DNA of 59,704 nucleotides from CAZMGG01 sp964565715 (GTDB taxonomy: Bacteria; Planctomycetota; UBA1135; UBA2386), in assembly GCA_964565715.1 (NCBI GenBank), contig CAZMGG010000018.1, forward strand, positions 1 to 59,704, written 5' to 3'. Shown here piece after piece: positions 17,897-25,101 of the stretch; the first letter of the stretch is position 1; every line of letters begins with the position of its first letter. The position numbers were made by a program, and so were the translations under genes. Below the pieces are notes generated by a model, which made no database searches, was not told the origin of the DNA, and worked only from the letters and a program-made list of their open reading frames with translations.

Positions 17897-18460
17897 CTAC
17901 CGCCCGAACTCGGCCGCCGTCTTCTGCTCGACGTGACACTGCGTGCAACGCACCCGCTCCGGATGCGGACAGCGGATCTCCTCGCGGGCCGCCGGGCCGT
18001 CGTGGCACGCCGCGCAGTTCTCGCGCAGCAGCACCTGGTGCGGGATCACCGGCGGCGCCAGGTCGTTGAGCCGCTCGCCCTTGCGGAGGTCCTGGCGCAG
18101 CCCGGCGAAGCCGTTCTGGCGGAACACCGCATCGGTCTGCTGGTGCACATGGCACTGGTTGCAGCGGCTCATGGCGCCGGGCGGCTCGACCGAGTCGTGC
18201 GGCACCGGCGGCGCGAAGCCGACGCCGGGCACCGCCATGCCCGCCGCCGTGTGGCAGCTCGTACAGGCCACGCCGAACGACTGGTGCGGGATCACCGGCG
18301 GCGCGCCGTCGAACAGGCGCCGTTCGGCGCGCACGACCGCCGCGGTCTTGGTGGCGCCGGGTCGCCCCGGCACCGGCACCTGGTCGCCGTCGCCGCCGCA
18401 GGCCGACACCGCCAGCGGCAGCACCAGCAGCACGCCGAGCACCGCGACCAGGGCCCTCAT
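17897..18460 (-). CDS. napB: Tetraheme NapB-like lipoprotein cytochrome c (duplicated NapB)
   Basis: A 187-residue periplasmic electron carrier to NapA. A lipoprotein signal ends LAVSAC (Cys21). Four CxxCH heme sites lie at residues 66-70, 100-104, 149-153 and 172-176. The NapB signature APPVIPH occurs twice (53-59 and 135-141), each copy followed by a CxxCH pair. The protein is therefore two NapB-like diheme units in tandem. Ordinary NapB has two hemes and is soluble; this one has four and a lipid anchor. Its ATG overlaps the napA stop by four bases. It is last in the cluster. Function as the redox partner of NapA is inferred from order and motif. Confidence 0.85.
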   Translation of the reverse strand: MRALVAVLGVLLVLPLAVSACGGDGDQVPVPGRPGATKTAAVVRAERRLFDGAPPVIPHQSFGVACTSCHTAAGMAVPGVGFAPPVPHDSVEPPGAMSRCNQCHVHQQTDAVFRQNGFAGLRQDLRKGERLNDLAPPVIPHQVLLRENCAACHDGPAAREEIRCPHPERVRCTQCHVEQKTAAEFGR

Positions 18461-20832
18461 GCCCGCTCCACCCGGACCGCGCACTTCTTGTAGTCCGGTT
18501 CCTTGCTGATGTTGTCCATCGCATCGAGCGTGACGAGGTTGATCAGCAGCCCCTCGTCGAAGAACGGCACGAACAGCGAGCCCGGCGGCGTCTGGCCGCG
18601 GCCGTCGATCTGCGCCGGCAGCACCAGCGTGCCCCGGCGCGACACCAGGCGGACCTGGTCGCCGGACTTGACGCCGAGCTTCGTCGCGTCGGCGCGGTTG
18701 ATCTCGACGTAGGCGTTGGGCACCGCCTGGTGCAGCTGCTTCACCCGGCGGGTCATCGAGCCCGTGTGCCAGTGCTCCAGCACGCGGCCGGTGCAGAGCC
18801 AGAACGGATACTCCTGGTCGGGCACCTCGGCGGGACGGTGATAGGGGCGCAGCCAGATGGCCGCCTTCTCGCCGTAGCCCTTGGCCTTGTAGAAGTGCAC
18901 GCCTTCCTTCTTGTTGACGTAGGGGTCGAAGCCCGCCGCGTAGCGGTAGCGCGTCTCCTTGCCGTCGACCACGGGCCAGAGCATGCCGCGGGTCTTCTTC
19001 AGGTCCTGGTAGCTGCCGAGGTCCTTGCCGATGCCCAGCGTGAACGAACGGTACTCCTCGAACATCGGCTCGTGCCAGGCGTCCGCCGGCCAGGGGAACA
19101 GGTGGCCCATGCCCATGCGTCTGGCCACCTCGATGATCTGCCAGGCGTCCTCGCGGGCCTCGCCGGGCGGGTCGACCAGCTTGTTCCACTGCTGGGTGCG
19201 ACGCTCGCTGTTGCCGAACACGCCCTCGCGCTCGACCCAGGCCGCCGACGGCAGGATCAAGTCGGCGACGTCGGTGGTGGGCGTCGGATAGATGTCGCTG
19301 ACCACCAGGAAGCGGCCGTCGCCGGGCTTGCGGGCGAAGCGGTTGAGGTTCGGCATGGTGACCCAGGGATTGGTGGTCTGGATCCACATGGTCTGGATGT
19401 CGCCGCGGATGAAGGCGCGGAACATGTCGACGGCGTGGTGGCCGGGCTTCGGGTTGATGGTGCCCTCGGGCAGGCCCCAGGCCTTCTCGACCCTGGCGCG
19501 GTGCTCAGGGTTGTTGACCACCATGTCGGCGGGCAGGCGGTTGCTCAGCGTGCCGACCTCGCGGACGGTGCCGCAGGCGGACGGCTGGCCGGTGAGGCTC
19601 CACGGGTTGTCGCCGGGGCGCGAGATCTTGCCGGTCAGCAGGTGGATGTCGGTGATGAGGTTGTTCATCCAGGTGCCGCGGGTGTGCTGGTTCACGCCCA
19701 TGCACCAGAAGCTGACCGAGCGGCGGTCGCGATCGCCGTACATCGCCGCCAGGGCCTCGATCTGCTGGCGCGGCACGCCGGTGATCTTCGCCACCGAGTC
19801 GGGGTCGTAGTCCTTCAGGAAGGCGGTGAACTCGTCCCAGCTGGAGTCCTTCGGCGTGTCGGCGAAGGTGTAGCGCTCGGCCTGCTCGCCGTAGCAGCCC
19901 CAGCCGATCTTGTCGATGTCCTCCTCGCCGCGCTTGAAGACGCAGTTCTCGTCGAGGAAGGCCTTCTGGAAGTGGTTGTTCTTCACCAGCAGGTGCAGGA
20001 TGCCGTTGGCCAGCGCCAGGTCGGTGCCGGGGACGAACTCGACGTAGAGGTCGGCGTAGTCGCTGGTGGCGGTGCGGCGGGTGGCGATGTCGATGATGCG
20101 CACGCCGGGGTTCTTGCGCTTGTTCTCCAGCAGGCGGCTGAACAGGACCGGATGCATCTCGGCCATGTTGTTGCCCCACAGGAAGAAGTCGTGGCCCGCC
20201 TCCAGGTCCTCGTAGCAGCCCATCGGCTCGTCGGACTGGAACTGGGTCATGAAGCCCATCACGGCGCTGGCCATGCACAGCCGGGCGTTGGGGTCCAGGT
20301 TGTTGGACTTCATGCCGCCCTTCACCCACTTCAGCGCGGCATAGCCGTCGAACACGGTCCACTGGCCCGAGCCGTACATGGCGACGGCGTCGGGGCCCTT
20401 CGCCTTCAGGGTGTCGCCGAACTCCTTGGCGATCCGGTCGAGGGCCTGGTCCCAGGTGATCGGCGCCAGCTTGCCGTCGGGGCCGCGCAGCAGCGGCTGG
20501 GTGAGGCGGTCCTTGCCGTAGAGCATGGCCGGCAGGTGGTAGCCCTTGACGCAGAGCAGGCCCTTGTTGACCGGGCTCTTCTCGTCGCCGCGCACGGCCT
20601 GCACCCTGCCGTCGCCGACGCCGACCTCGACGCCGCAGCCGGTGCCGCAGTAGCGGCACGGCGCCTTGTGCCAGGCGAGGCCGGCGTGGCCCTGGGCCTC
20701 GCCCTGGGTCGCCAGGATGCGCGCCGCCTCGGTCCGGTCGCGCTCGGAGAAGGCGGCGATGCCGAGGCTGCCGCCGCCCATGGCGCAGAGGAAGCCGCGG
20801 CGATCGACGCCGCCCTGGTTCTTCTCGTTCAT
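18457..20832 (-). CDS. napA: Periplasmic nitrate reductase catalytic subunit NapA
   Basis: A 791-residue molybdopterin (bis-MGD) enzyme reducing nitrate to nitrite. It opens with a twin-arginine leader (DRRGFLCAMGGGSLG). The [4Fe-4S] cluster ligands are Cys59, Cys62, Cys66 and Cys94 (CRYCGTGC...LLCVKG). The molybdenum ligand is Cys186 in DPNARLCMASAV, the NapA/NasA type of site. Later blocks such as FWCMGVNQHTRGTWMNNL, TGQPSACGTVREVGTLSN and GRVLEHWHTGSMTRR match NapA. Length is slightly shorter than in proteobacteria. The ATG lies one base after the stop of the octaheme gene and the stop overlaps the NapB-like start, so the three are coupled. No napD chaperone gene is in the window. Confidence 0.93.
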   Translation of the reverse strand: MNEKNQGGVDRRGFLCAMGGGSLGIAAFSERDRTEAARILATQGEAQGHAGLAWHKAPCRYCGTGCGVEVGVGDGRVQAVRGDEKSPVNKGLLCVKGYHLPAMLYGKDRLTQPLLRGPDGKLAPITWDQALDRIAKEFGDTLKAKGPDAVAMYGSGQWTVFDGYAALKWVKGGMKSNNLDPNARLCMASAVMGFMTQFQSDEPMGCYEDLEAGHDFFLWGNNMAEMHPVLFSRLLENKRKNPGVRIIDIATRRTATSDYADLYVEFVPGTDLALANGILHLLVKNNHFQKAFLDENCVFKRGEEDIDKIGWGCYGEQAERYTFADTPKDSSWDEFTAFLKDYDPDSVAKITGVPRQQIEALAAMYGDRDRRSVSFWCMGVNQHTRGTWMNNLITDIHLLTGKISRPGDNPWSLTGQPSACGTVREVGTLSNRLPADMVVNNPEHRARVEKAWGLPEGTINPKPGHHAVDMFRAFIRGDIQTMWIQTTNPWVTMPNLNRFARKPGDGRFLVVSDIYPTPTTDVADLILPSAAWVEREGVFGNSERRTQQWNKLVDPPGEAREDAWQIIEVARRMGMGHLFPWPADAWHEPMFEEYRSFTLGIGKDLGSYQDLKKTRGMLWPVVDGKETRYRYAAGFDPYVNKKEGVHFYKAKGYGEKAAIWLRPYHRPAEVPDQEYPFWLCTGRVLEHWHTGSMTRRVKQLHQAVPNAYVEINRADATKLGVKSGDQVRLVSRRGTLVLPAQIDGRGQTPPGSLFVPFFDEGLLINLVTLDAMDNISKEPDYKKCAVRVERA

Positions 20833-20833
20833 C

Positions 20834-22420
20834 TCACTTGCCCTCCGGCTTCTGCCACTGGTGTTCGGGCCGGGCGAGGATCGCGTCGATCACGTTGTCG
20901 ACCGCCGCGGCCTCGGCGTCCTTGCCGTGCTCCTTGCCGTGGGCCGTGATCTCGCGGGCCTGCGGGATCAGCTCCATGTAGAAGCGCTCGGCGACCTCGT
21001 ACATGCCGTGCCAGTGGGTGTAGTCCGGCGCCATCATCGAGGCGCCGTGGCGGGCGCGACGGCCCTCGTGGTGCCACAGGTAGAACCACGTCCACTCGAT
21101 CTCCTCGTCGAAGTCCTTGGCGGTGATCAGGCCGTTCTGGCGCAGGGCGCCGATGATGGCCTGGCCGGGCTTGGCGAACTTCTCGTTGTAGAGCACGACC
21201 AGGTCGTCGTACTGCTTGTAGAAGCCGTTGACGTAGTCCTTGGTGTGGCAGTGCAGGCAGACCTGCTTCATGCGGGCGCGCTTGTCGTCGGCGGAGTCGA
21301 CCACCAGCTTCTTGCGCTCGACGGGGTCCTTCTCGGTGACCACCTTGCCGTTGATGTCGGTGTCGAGCCAGAGGCTGACCGGCGGCCGGTTGGTCCAGGA
21401 CAGGCGCTCGCCGGGGTCGTGGGTGACGCGGCCGCCGTTCTTGCTGTTGCCGGACATGTGGCAGGTCGCGCAGGTCGGCGCCTGGGTGTAGTCCTCGCCC
21501 AGCACCCAGTCGGCGGCGTCCAGGTTCATGTGGTCCTTGAGGTCGCGGAAGGCGACGCCGTGCTTGGACTCCTCGTAGATCTCCTTCTGCGGGTGATCCG
21601 GGCCGAGGTGGCACTTGCCGCAGTTCTCCGGCTGGCGGGCGCGGCGCGGCGAGAAGTCGTGACGGCTGTGGCAGGCGCTGCAGGAGCCCTTGCTGCCGTC
21701 CAGGTTGAGGCGGCCGATGCCGGTGTTGGGCCAGGAGTCCGGGTGCAGCATCGGCTTGCCGTCCTGGCTCTTGGCGATCCGCGCCACCGCCGCCAGGTTG
21801 GTCGGCTTGCCGTCGGGTCCGGGCTGCAGATCCTTGTAGGTGATGCTGCCGCCGTCGGTGGCCTGCAGAGCCACCAGGCTGCCGTGGCACTGCTTGCAGC
21901 CCAGCGAGGCGCTGGCCATGCCGTTCACCTGCTGGATGTCCGGCCGGCCCGGCGTCGGCGCGTGCGGGTTGAACGGCTCGCGGTGGCCCTCGACGGTCTC
22001 CGCCAGGTAGTTGTCGAGCGAGGCCAGGATGTCGCCGCCCTTGGCGTGGTGGCTGCGGGCGAACTCCTGGTAGACCTGTTCGTGGCAGCGGGCGCAGTCC
22101 TTCGGGGTCACCACCGCGGCGATCGTCTCGCCCTCGTGCAGGAACGCGTCGGCGTCGGTGGGATCGGCCTTGTGGCACTCGACGCAGCCGACGCCCTTGT
22201 GGGCGTGGGTGCTGCCCTTCCACTGCTCGACGATGCCGGGATTCTGCTGCTGGTGGCACTCGACGCAGCGCTTGCTGTTGGCCGGCACCGCCACCGGCGC
22301 CGCCTTGCCGGCGGTCTCGTGCTCGCGGCGCAGCACCTCCATGCGCTGGACGTAGATCAGCGAGCCGAGGAACAGGATGCCGAGGACGGCGATGACGAAC
22401 TGCTTGAACTTGAGGCTCAT
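20834..22420 (-). CDS. Octaheme cytochrome c, hydroxylamine oxidoreductase (HAO) family
   Basis: A 528-residue protein with an uncleaved-looking N-terminal membrane helix (about 6-24) and eight CxxCH sites starting at residues 52, 79, 109, 175, 247, 267, 317 and 388. The heme spacing and the C-terminal block WHHEGRRARHGASMMAPDY followed by THWHG are those of the HAO/octaheme family, not of NrfA (no CxxCK site). Family members oxidise hydroxylamine or hydrazine, or reduce nitrite to ammonium. Tyr467, in the APDYTHW segment, sits where the tyrosine that crosslinks to the active-site heme of HAO is expected; reductive members usually lack it. With NapA next door, nitrite reduction or hydroxylamine chemistry is plausible. 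It follows the cytochrome b gene by 16 bases with a good GGGAAA ribosome site. Confidence 0.88.
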   Translation of the reverse strand: MSLKFKQFVIAVLGILFLGSLIYVQRMEVLRREHETAGKAAPVAVPANSKRCVECHQQQNPGIVEQWKGSTHAHKGVGCVECHKADPTDADAFLHEGETIAAVVTPKDCARCHEQVYQEFARSHHAKGGDILASLDNYLAETVEGHREPFNPHAPTPGRPDIQQVNGMASASLGCKQCHGSLVALQATDGGSITYKDLQPGPDGKPTNLAAVARIAKSQDGKPMLHPDSWPNTGIGRLNLDGSKGSCSACHSRHDFSPRRARQPENCGKCHLGPDHPQKEIYEESKHGVAFRDLKDHMNLDAADWVLGEDYTQAPTCATCHMSGNSKNGGRVTHDPGERLSWTNRPPVSLWLDTDINGKVVTEKDPVERKKLVVDSADDKRARMKQVCLHCHTKDYVNGFYKQYDDLVVLYNEKFAKPGQAIIGALRQNGLITAKDFDEEIEWTWFYLWHHEGRRARHGASMMAPDYTHWHGMYEVAERFYMELIPQAREITAHGKEHGKDAEAAAVDNVIDAILARPEHQWQKPEGK

Positions 22421-22436
22421 GATTGCATTTCCCGCC

Positions 22437-23486
22437 CTAGTGGGCGACGGCTCCTTCCCACACGGTCAGGCCGATGATCGCGGCGACGCCGAGGATGCCG
22501 ATCCAGACGCTGAACTCGGAGCCCGGCCAGCGCCGGCGGATCCAGCCGTCGATCAGCGGCCAGGCGAACATCACGAAGACGATGAAGCCCATGCTCAGCA
22601 CGGCCACCGTGCCCGAGAACAGCTTCAGCCAGCGGAACGTGACGTAGAAGAACCACTCCGGCTTGATGACCTCGGGCGTCACCATCGGATCGGCGCGCGG
22701 GCCCATGGCGGCGGGCAGCACGGTCGCCAGCACGCTCAGCAGGATCATCAGCACCAGCCCGAGGATCAGCTCGGTGCACAGGTGGTCCGGGAAGAAGTTG
22801 AAGTGGCTGGGCGCACCGGGCTTCTCGTCGCCGAACTTCAGCTCGCTGATGCCCTGCAGGCGGATCAGCGTGATGTGCACGAACAGCAGCAGGATCATCG
22901 CCGCCGGCAGCACGGCGGCGTGCAGTACGTAGAACCGCGACAGGGTGTTCTGGTTGTAGCCGTCGCCGGCCAGCATCATCTGCTTCAGGAACGGCCCCAC
23001 CACCGGCACCATGTCGGTGATGTTGGCGCCGACGGTGGCGCCCCAGAAGCTGAGCTGCTCGTAGACCAGGCTGTAGCCGGTGAAGCCGACGGTCAGCGTG
23101 CAGATCAAGAGGCACATGCCGACCATCCAGTTCAGCTCGCGCGGCTTGCGGTAGGCGCCGGTGAAGTAGACCCGCATCTGGTGCAGGATCACCGCGGCCA
23201 CCATCAGCGTGGCGCCCCACTTGTGCACCGAGCGCAGGTACCAGCCGAACGCCGCCTCGTCGGTGATGTAGCGCACCGACTCGTAGGCCCGGGCCGGCGT
23301 GGCCTCGTAGTAGAAGGCCAGCAGGATGCCGGTGACGATCTGCACGACGAACAGGTACATCGGCGTGCCGCCGAGGCAGAACCACCAGCGCTTCAGGTGG
23401 TTCGGCACCGGCTCGTTGGTCAACTCGCGGAGCTGGTCGCCGTGGACCGGGATGCGCTCCTTCAGCCAGTTGCCGACCGCGGTCAC
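22437..23486 (-). CDS. Cytochrome b of b6/subunit IV fused type
   Basis: A 349-residue quinol-oxidising membrane subunit of a Rieske/cytochrome b complex. The heme b ligands are His88/His102 and His189/His204. The second pair is spaced by 14 residues, as in cytochrome b6 rather than mitochondrial cytochrome b. Cys37, in WWFCLGGTP, aligns with the b6 cysteine that binds heme c_i covalently. The C-terminal third corresponds to subunit IV and contains PEWFF (276-280), the Qo-site PEWY equivalent. The b6 and IV parts, separate in chloroplasts, are thus one polypeptide. The GTG start overlaps the Rieske stop by four bases; an upstream start would lie within the Rieske gene. Confidence 0.93.
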   Translation of the reverse strand: MTAVGNWLKERIPVHGDQLRELTNEPVPNHLKRWWFCLGGTPMYLFVVQIVTGILLAFYYEATPARAYESVRYITDEAAFGWYLRSVHKWGATLMVAAVILHQMRVYFTGAYRKPRELNWMVGMCLLICTLTVGFTGYSLVYEQLSFWGATVGANITDMVPVVGPFLKQMMLAGDGYNQNTLSRFYVLHAAVLPAAMILLLFVHITLIRLQGISELKFGDEKPGAPSHFNFFPDHLCTELILGLVLMILLSVLATVLPAAMGPRADPMVTPEVIKPEWFFYVTFRWLKLFSGTVAVLSMGFIVFVMFAWPLIDGWIRRRWPGSEFSVWIGILGVAAIIGLTVWEGAVAH

Positions 23487-24100
23487 GCCAGCCTCCCGTC
23501 CCGCGCCCGCGGCCGCAGGCACGGGTCGTGCCCCGGACCCTCGGGACACTCCTGCGGGTCCATCGGCTGCAGCCGGACGCGGCCGGCGCTGGCCAGCACC
23601 GCCGCCGGCACCTCGATGTAGAGGAGGCCCCGCTCGACCTTCAGCGGGTAGCGCGGCAGGCTCTGGCCGGCGTCGCCGGGCGGGCCACCGGTGCCGTTGC
23701 CGTCCGGATCGAACGTGCCGTTGTGGCACGGGCAGAAGTAGCGGTTGTTGTGGGGCTCCCAGTGCACCTGGCAGCCGAGGTGCGGACAGACCGAGGACAA
23801 CGCCATGAAGTCGTCGGCGGTCTGGCCGCCGCCCCGGCGCACGACGTTGATCGTGGCCCCCGCCGGCGTCCGGTAGCGCAGGCTCTGGCCCACCGGCAGT
23901 TCGCCCGCCGGCGCCACCAGCAGCCAGGCCTTCTGCGTCGCCCGGGCGGGGTAGAGGAAGCGGCCGCAGATCCAGGCGAAGGCGCCGTAGCCGGCCGCGA
24001 GCCCCCCGACCATGGCGAGCCCCATGGCGGAGATGGCGCGGCGATCACCCTGCGGCGGAGCGGCGGCGGCGATGGGATCGGGATGACCGGCGTGTGACAT
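23483..24100 (-). CDS. Rieske [2Fe-2S] protein
   Basis: A 205-residue Rieske subunit with a twin-arginine-like membrane leader (GDRRAISAMGLAMVGGLAAG) that would also anchor it. The cluster boxes are CPHLGC (105-110) and CPCHNG (123-128): Cys105, His107, Cys123 and His126 bind the cluster, and Cys110/Cys125 form the disulfide. It takes electrons from quinol with the cytochrome b encoded immediately downstream. The C-terminal 40 residues, with DPQECPEGPGHDP, extend beyond the cluster domain. The ATG at 24100 is preceded by GAGGAT, but that sequence lies in one arm of a perfect hairpin (24104-24121), so translation may be controlled. A more upstream start is possible in frame but lacks a ribosome site. 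Confidence 0.92.
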   Translation of the reverse strand: MSHAGHPDPIAAAAPPQGDRRAISAMGLAMVGGLAAGYGAFAWICGRFLYPARATQKAWLLVAPAGELPVGQSLRYRTPAGATINVVRRGGGQTADDFMALSSVCPHLGCQVHWEPHNNRYFCPCHNGTFDPDGNGTGGPPGDAGQSLPRYPLKVERGLLYIEVPAAVLASAGRVRLQPMDPQECPEGPGHDPCLRPRARDGRLA

Positions 24101-24103
24101 GGA

Positions 24104-24121
24104 ATCCTCGAAGCCGAGGAT
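24104..24121 (-). promoter_or_regulatory. Hairpin covering the Rieske ribosome binding site
   Basis: A perfect 7-bp stem (24104-24110 with 24115-24121, four-base loop) ends three bases before the start codon. On the minus-strand RNA the 3' arm is CGAGGAU, which contains the only Shine-Dalgarno of the Rieske gene. If folded, it would hide the site and limit expression of the whole respiratory cluster. Confidence 0.45.
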
Positions 24122-24187
24122 CCACGGCACGGTGGGAAGACGCACCCGTGAAGAGTGCGTAGCGCTGGCGGGCCGATGTGCGCAGGC

Positions 24188-24523
24188 TCAGGCCGGGCGC
24201 TGGCGACGCCGCCGGCCCAGCCGCGCGGTCAGCGCGACGCCGACCAGCCCGGTGCCGACCAGCAGCAGCGTGCCGGGCTCGGGCACCGGCGCGCCCGGCT
24301 GTCCGGGACCCGCGCCCCGCGGTGCCCGCGCCATCTCGGCGCCCGGCAGATCGGCGGGTGGCGGCACCGTCGCCCCGCGGCCGAGCGCCGAAAAACTCTC
24401 CGGATTCTGGAGAGGCGCCGTGGCGGGCGGCGCGCCGGTCGGAGCTCCAGGAGCGGACGGAGCCTGGGCCGCGACGACGGCCGAACACAGCGCGGACAGG
24501 AGGATGCAGAGAGTGGTTCGCAC
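24188..24523 (-). CDS. Small PEP-CTERM sorting-signal protein
   Basis: A 111-residue exported protein. A signal peptide (LCILLSALCSAVVAAQ) precedes a low-complexity Ala/Pro/Gly stretch with no recognisable domain. The C-terminus is a textbook PEP-CTERM signal: VPEPGTLLLVGTGLVGVALT followed by a basic RRRR cluster. In other bacteria such proteins are cut by exosortase and delivered to the surface or extracellular polymer matrix; no exosortase gene lies in this window. It is the first gene of the minus-strand run leading into the Rieske gene, 87 bases upstream of it. The GTG at 24523 is the start that places the signal peptide at the N-terminus. Function unknown. Confidence 0.72.
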   Translation of the reverse strand: MRTTLCILLSALCSAVVAAQAPSAPGAPTGAPPATAPLQNPESFSALGRGATVPPPADLPGAEMARAPRGAGPGQPGAPVPEPGTLLLVGTGLVGVALTARLGRRRRQRPA

Positions 24524-24699
24524 GGGCGCGCCCACGAGGATGCGAGGACCTGGGTGTCGAGCGAGAGAGGGCGGAGTCGGGAACTCCGGTGCAGGGACCA
24601 AGCACCTTAGCGAGGCGGGCGCCAGGGACAAGCAGGCACAGTGCGAAGGTGTCGACAAGACGCTTCCGCCGCGGCGCAGAAGCCGATACCCTGCCCCCC

Positions 24700-25084
24700 G
24701 CCTGGTCCCCGGGCGGCCGCCGGTGGCGCAAGCCACGGGAGGAAAGTCCGGGCTCCACAGGGCAAGGTGGTGGGCAACGCCCACCGTCCGCGCGGCGGGC
24801 AACCGCCGCACGGACAGGGACAGTGCCACAGAGAACAGACCGCCGGATGGCCGGGCTTCCCGGCAACGGCAAGGGTGAAACGGCGAGGCAAGAGCTCACC
24901 GCGGACCGGGAGACCGGTCCGGCACGGCAAACCCCACCTGGAGGAAGACCGAATAGGAGGGTCGCGCTGCCCGCGCCCAGACCCTCGGGTAGGTCGTTGG
25001 AGGCCGTCCGCGAGGACGGTCCTAGAGAAATGGCCGCCACCGCCCTTCGGGGCGGGACCAGAACCCGGCTTACGGGGACCAGGC
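24700..25084 (+). ncRNA. rnpB: RNase P RNA
   Basis: The RNA subunit of ribonuclease P, which removes tRNA 5' leaders. Helix P1 is a perfect 12-bp pairing of 24700-24711 with 25073-25084. The universal core follows: GGGAGGAAAGTCCGGGCTCC from 24737, the AGGGTGAAACGGCG and AGAGCTCACC block at about 24872-24900, and CCAGAACCCGGCTTAC at 25058-25073. Length (about 385 nt) and the conserved blocks indicate a bacterial type A molecule. It lies between the PEP-CTERM gene (opposite strand, starting at 24523) and the 3' end of the WaaP-like kinase gene. A GATACC at 24685-24690 is a possible -10. Confidence 0.95.
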
Positions 25085-25101
25085 ACTCTCCCCCCGGGCG
25101 C

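Noticed and set aside
18730..20949. Plus-strand frame opposite napA
   Set aside because: The napA motifs are complete on the minus strand; the plus-strand protein is an Ala/Val/Gly-rich shadow.
20834..22420. NrfA-type pentaheme nitrite reductase
   Set aside because: Eight CxxCH motifs and no CxxCK site; the C-terminal block matches the HAO family.
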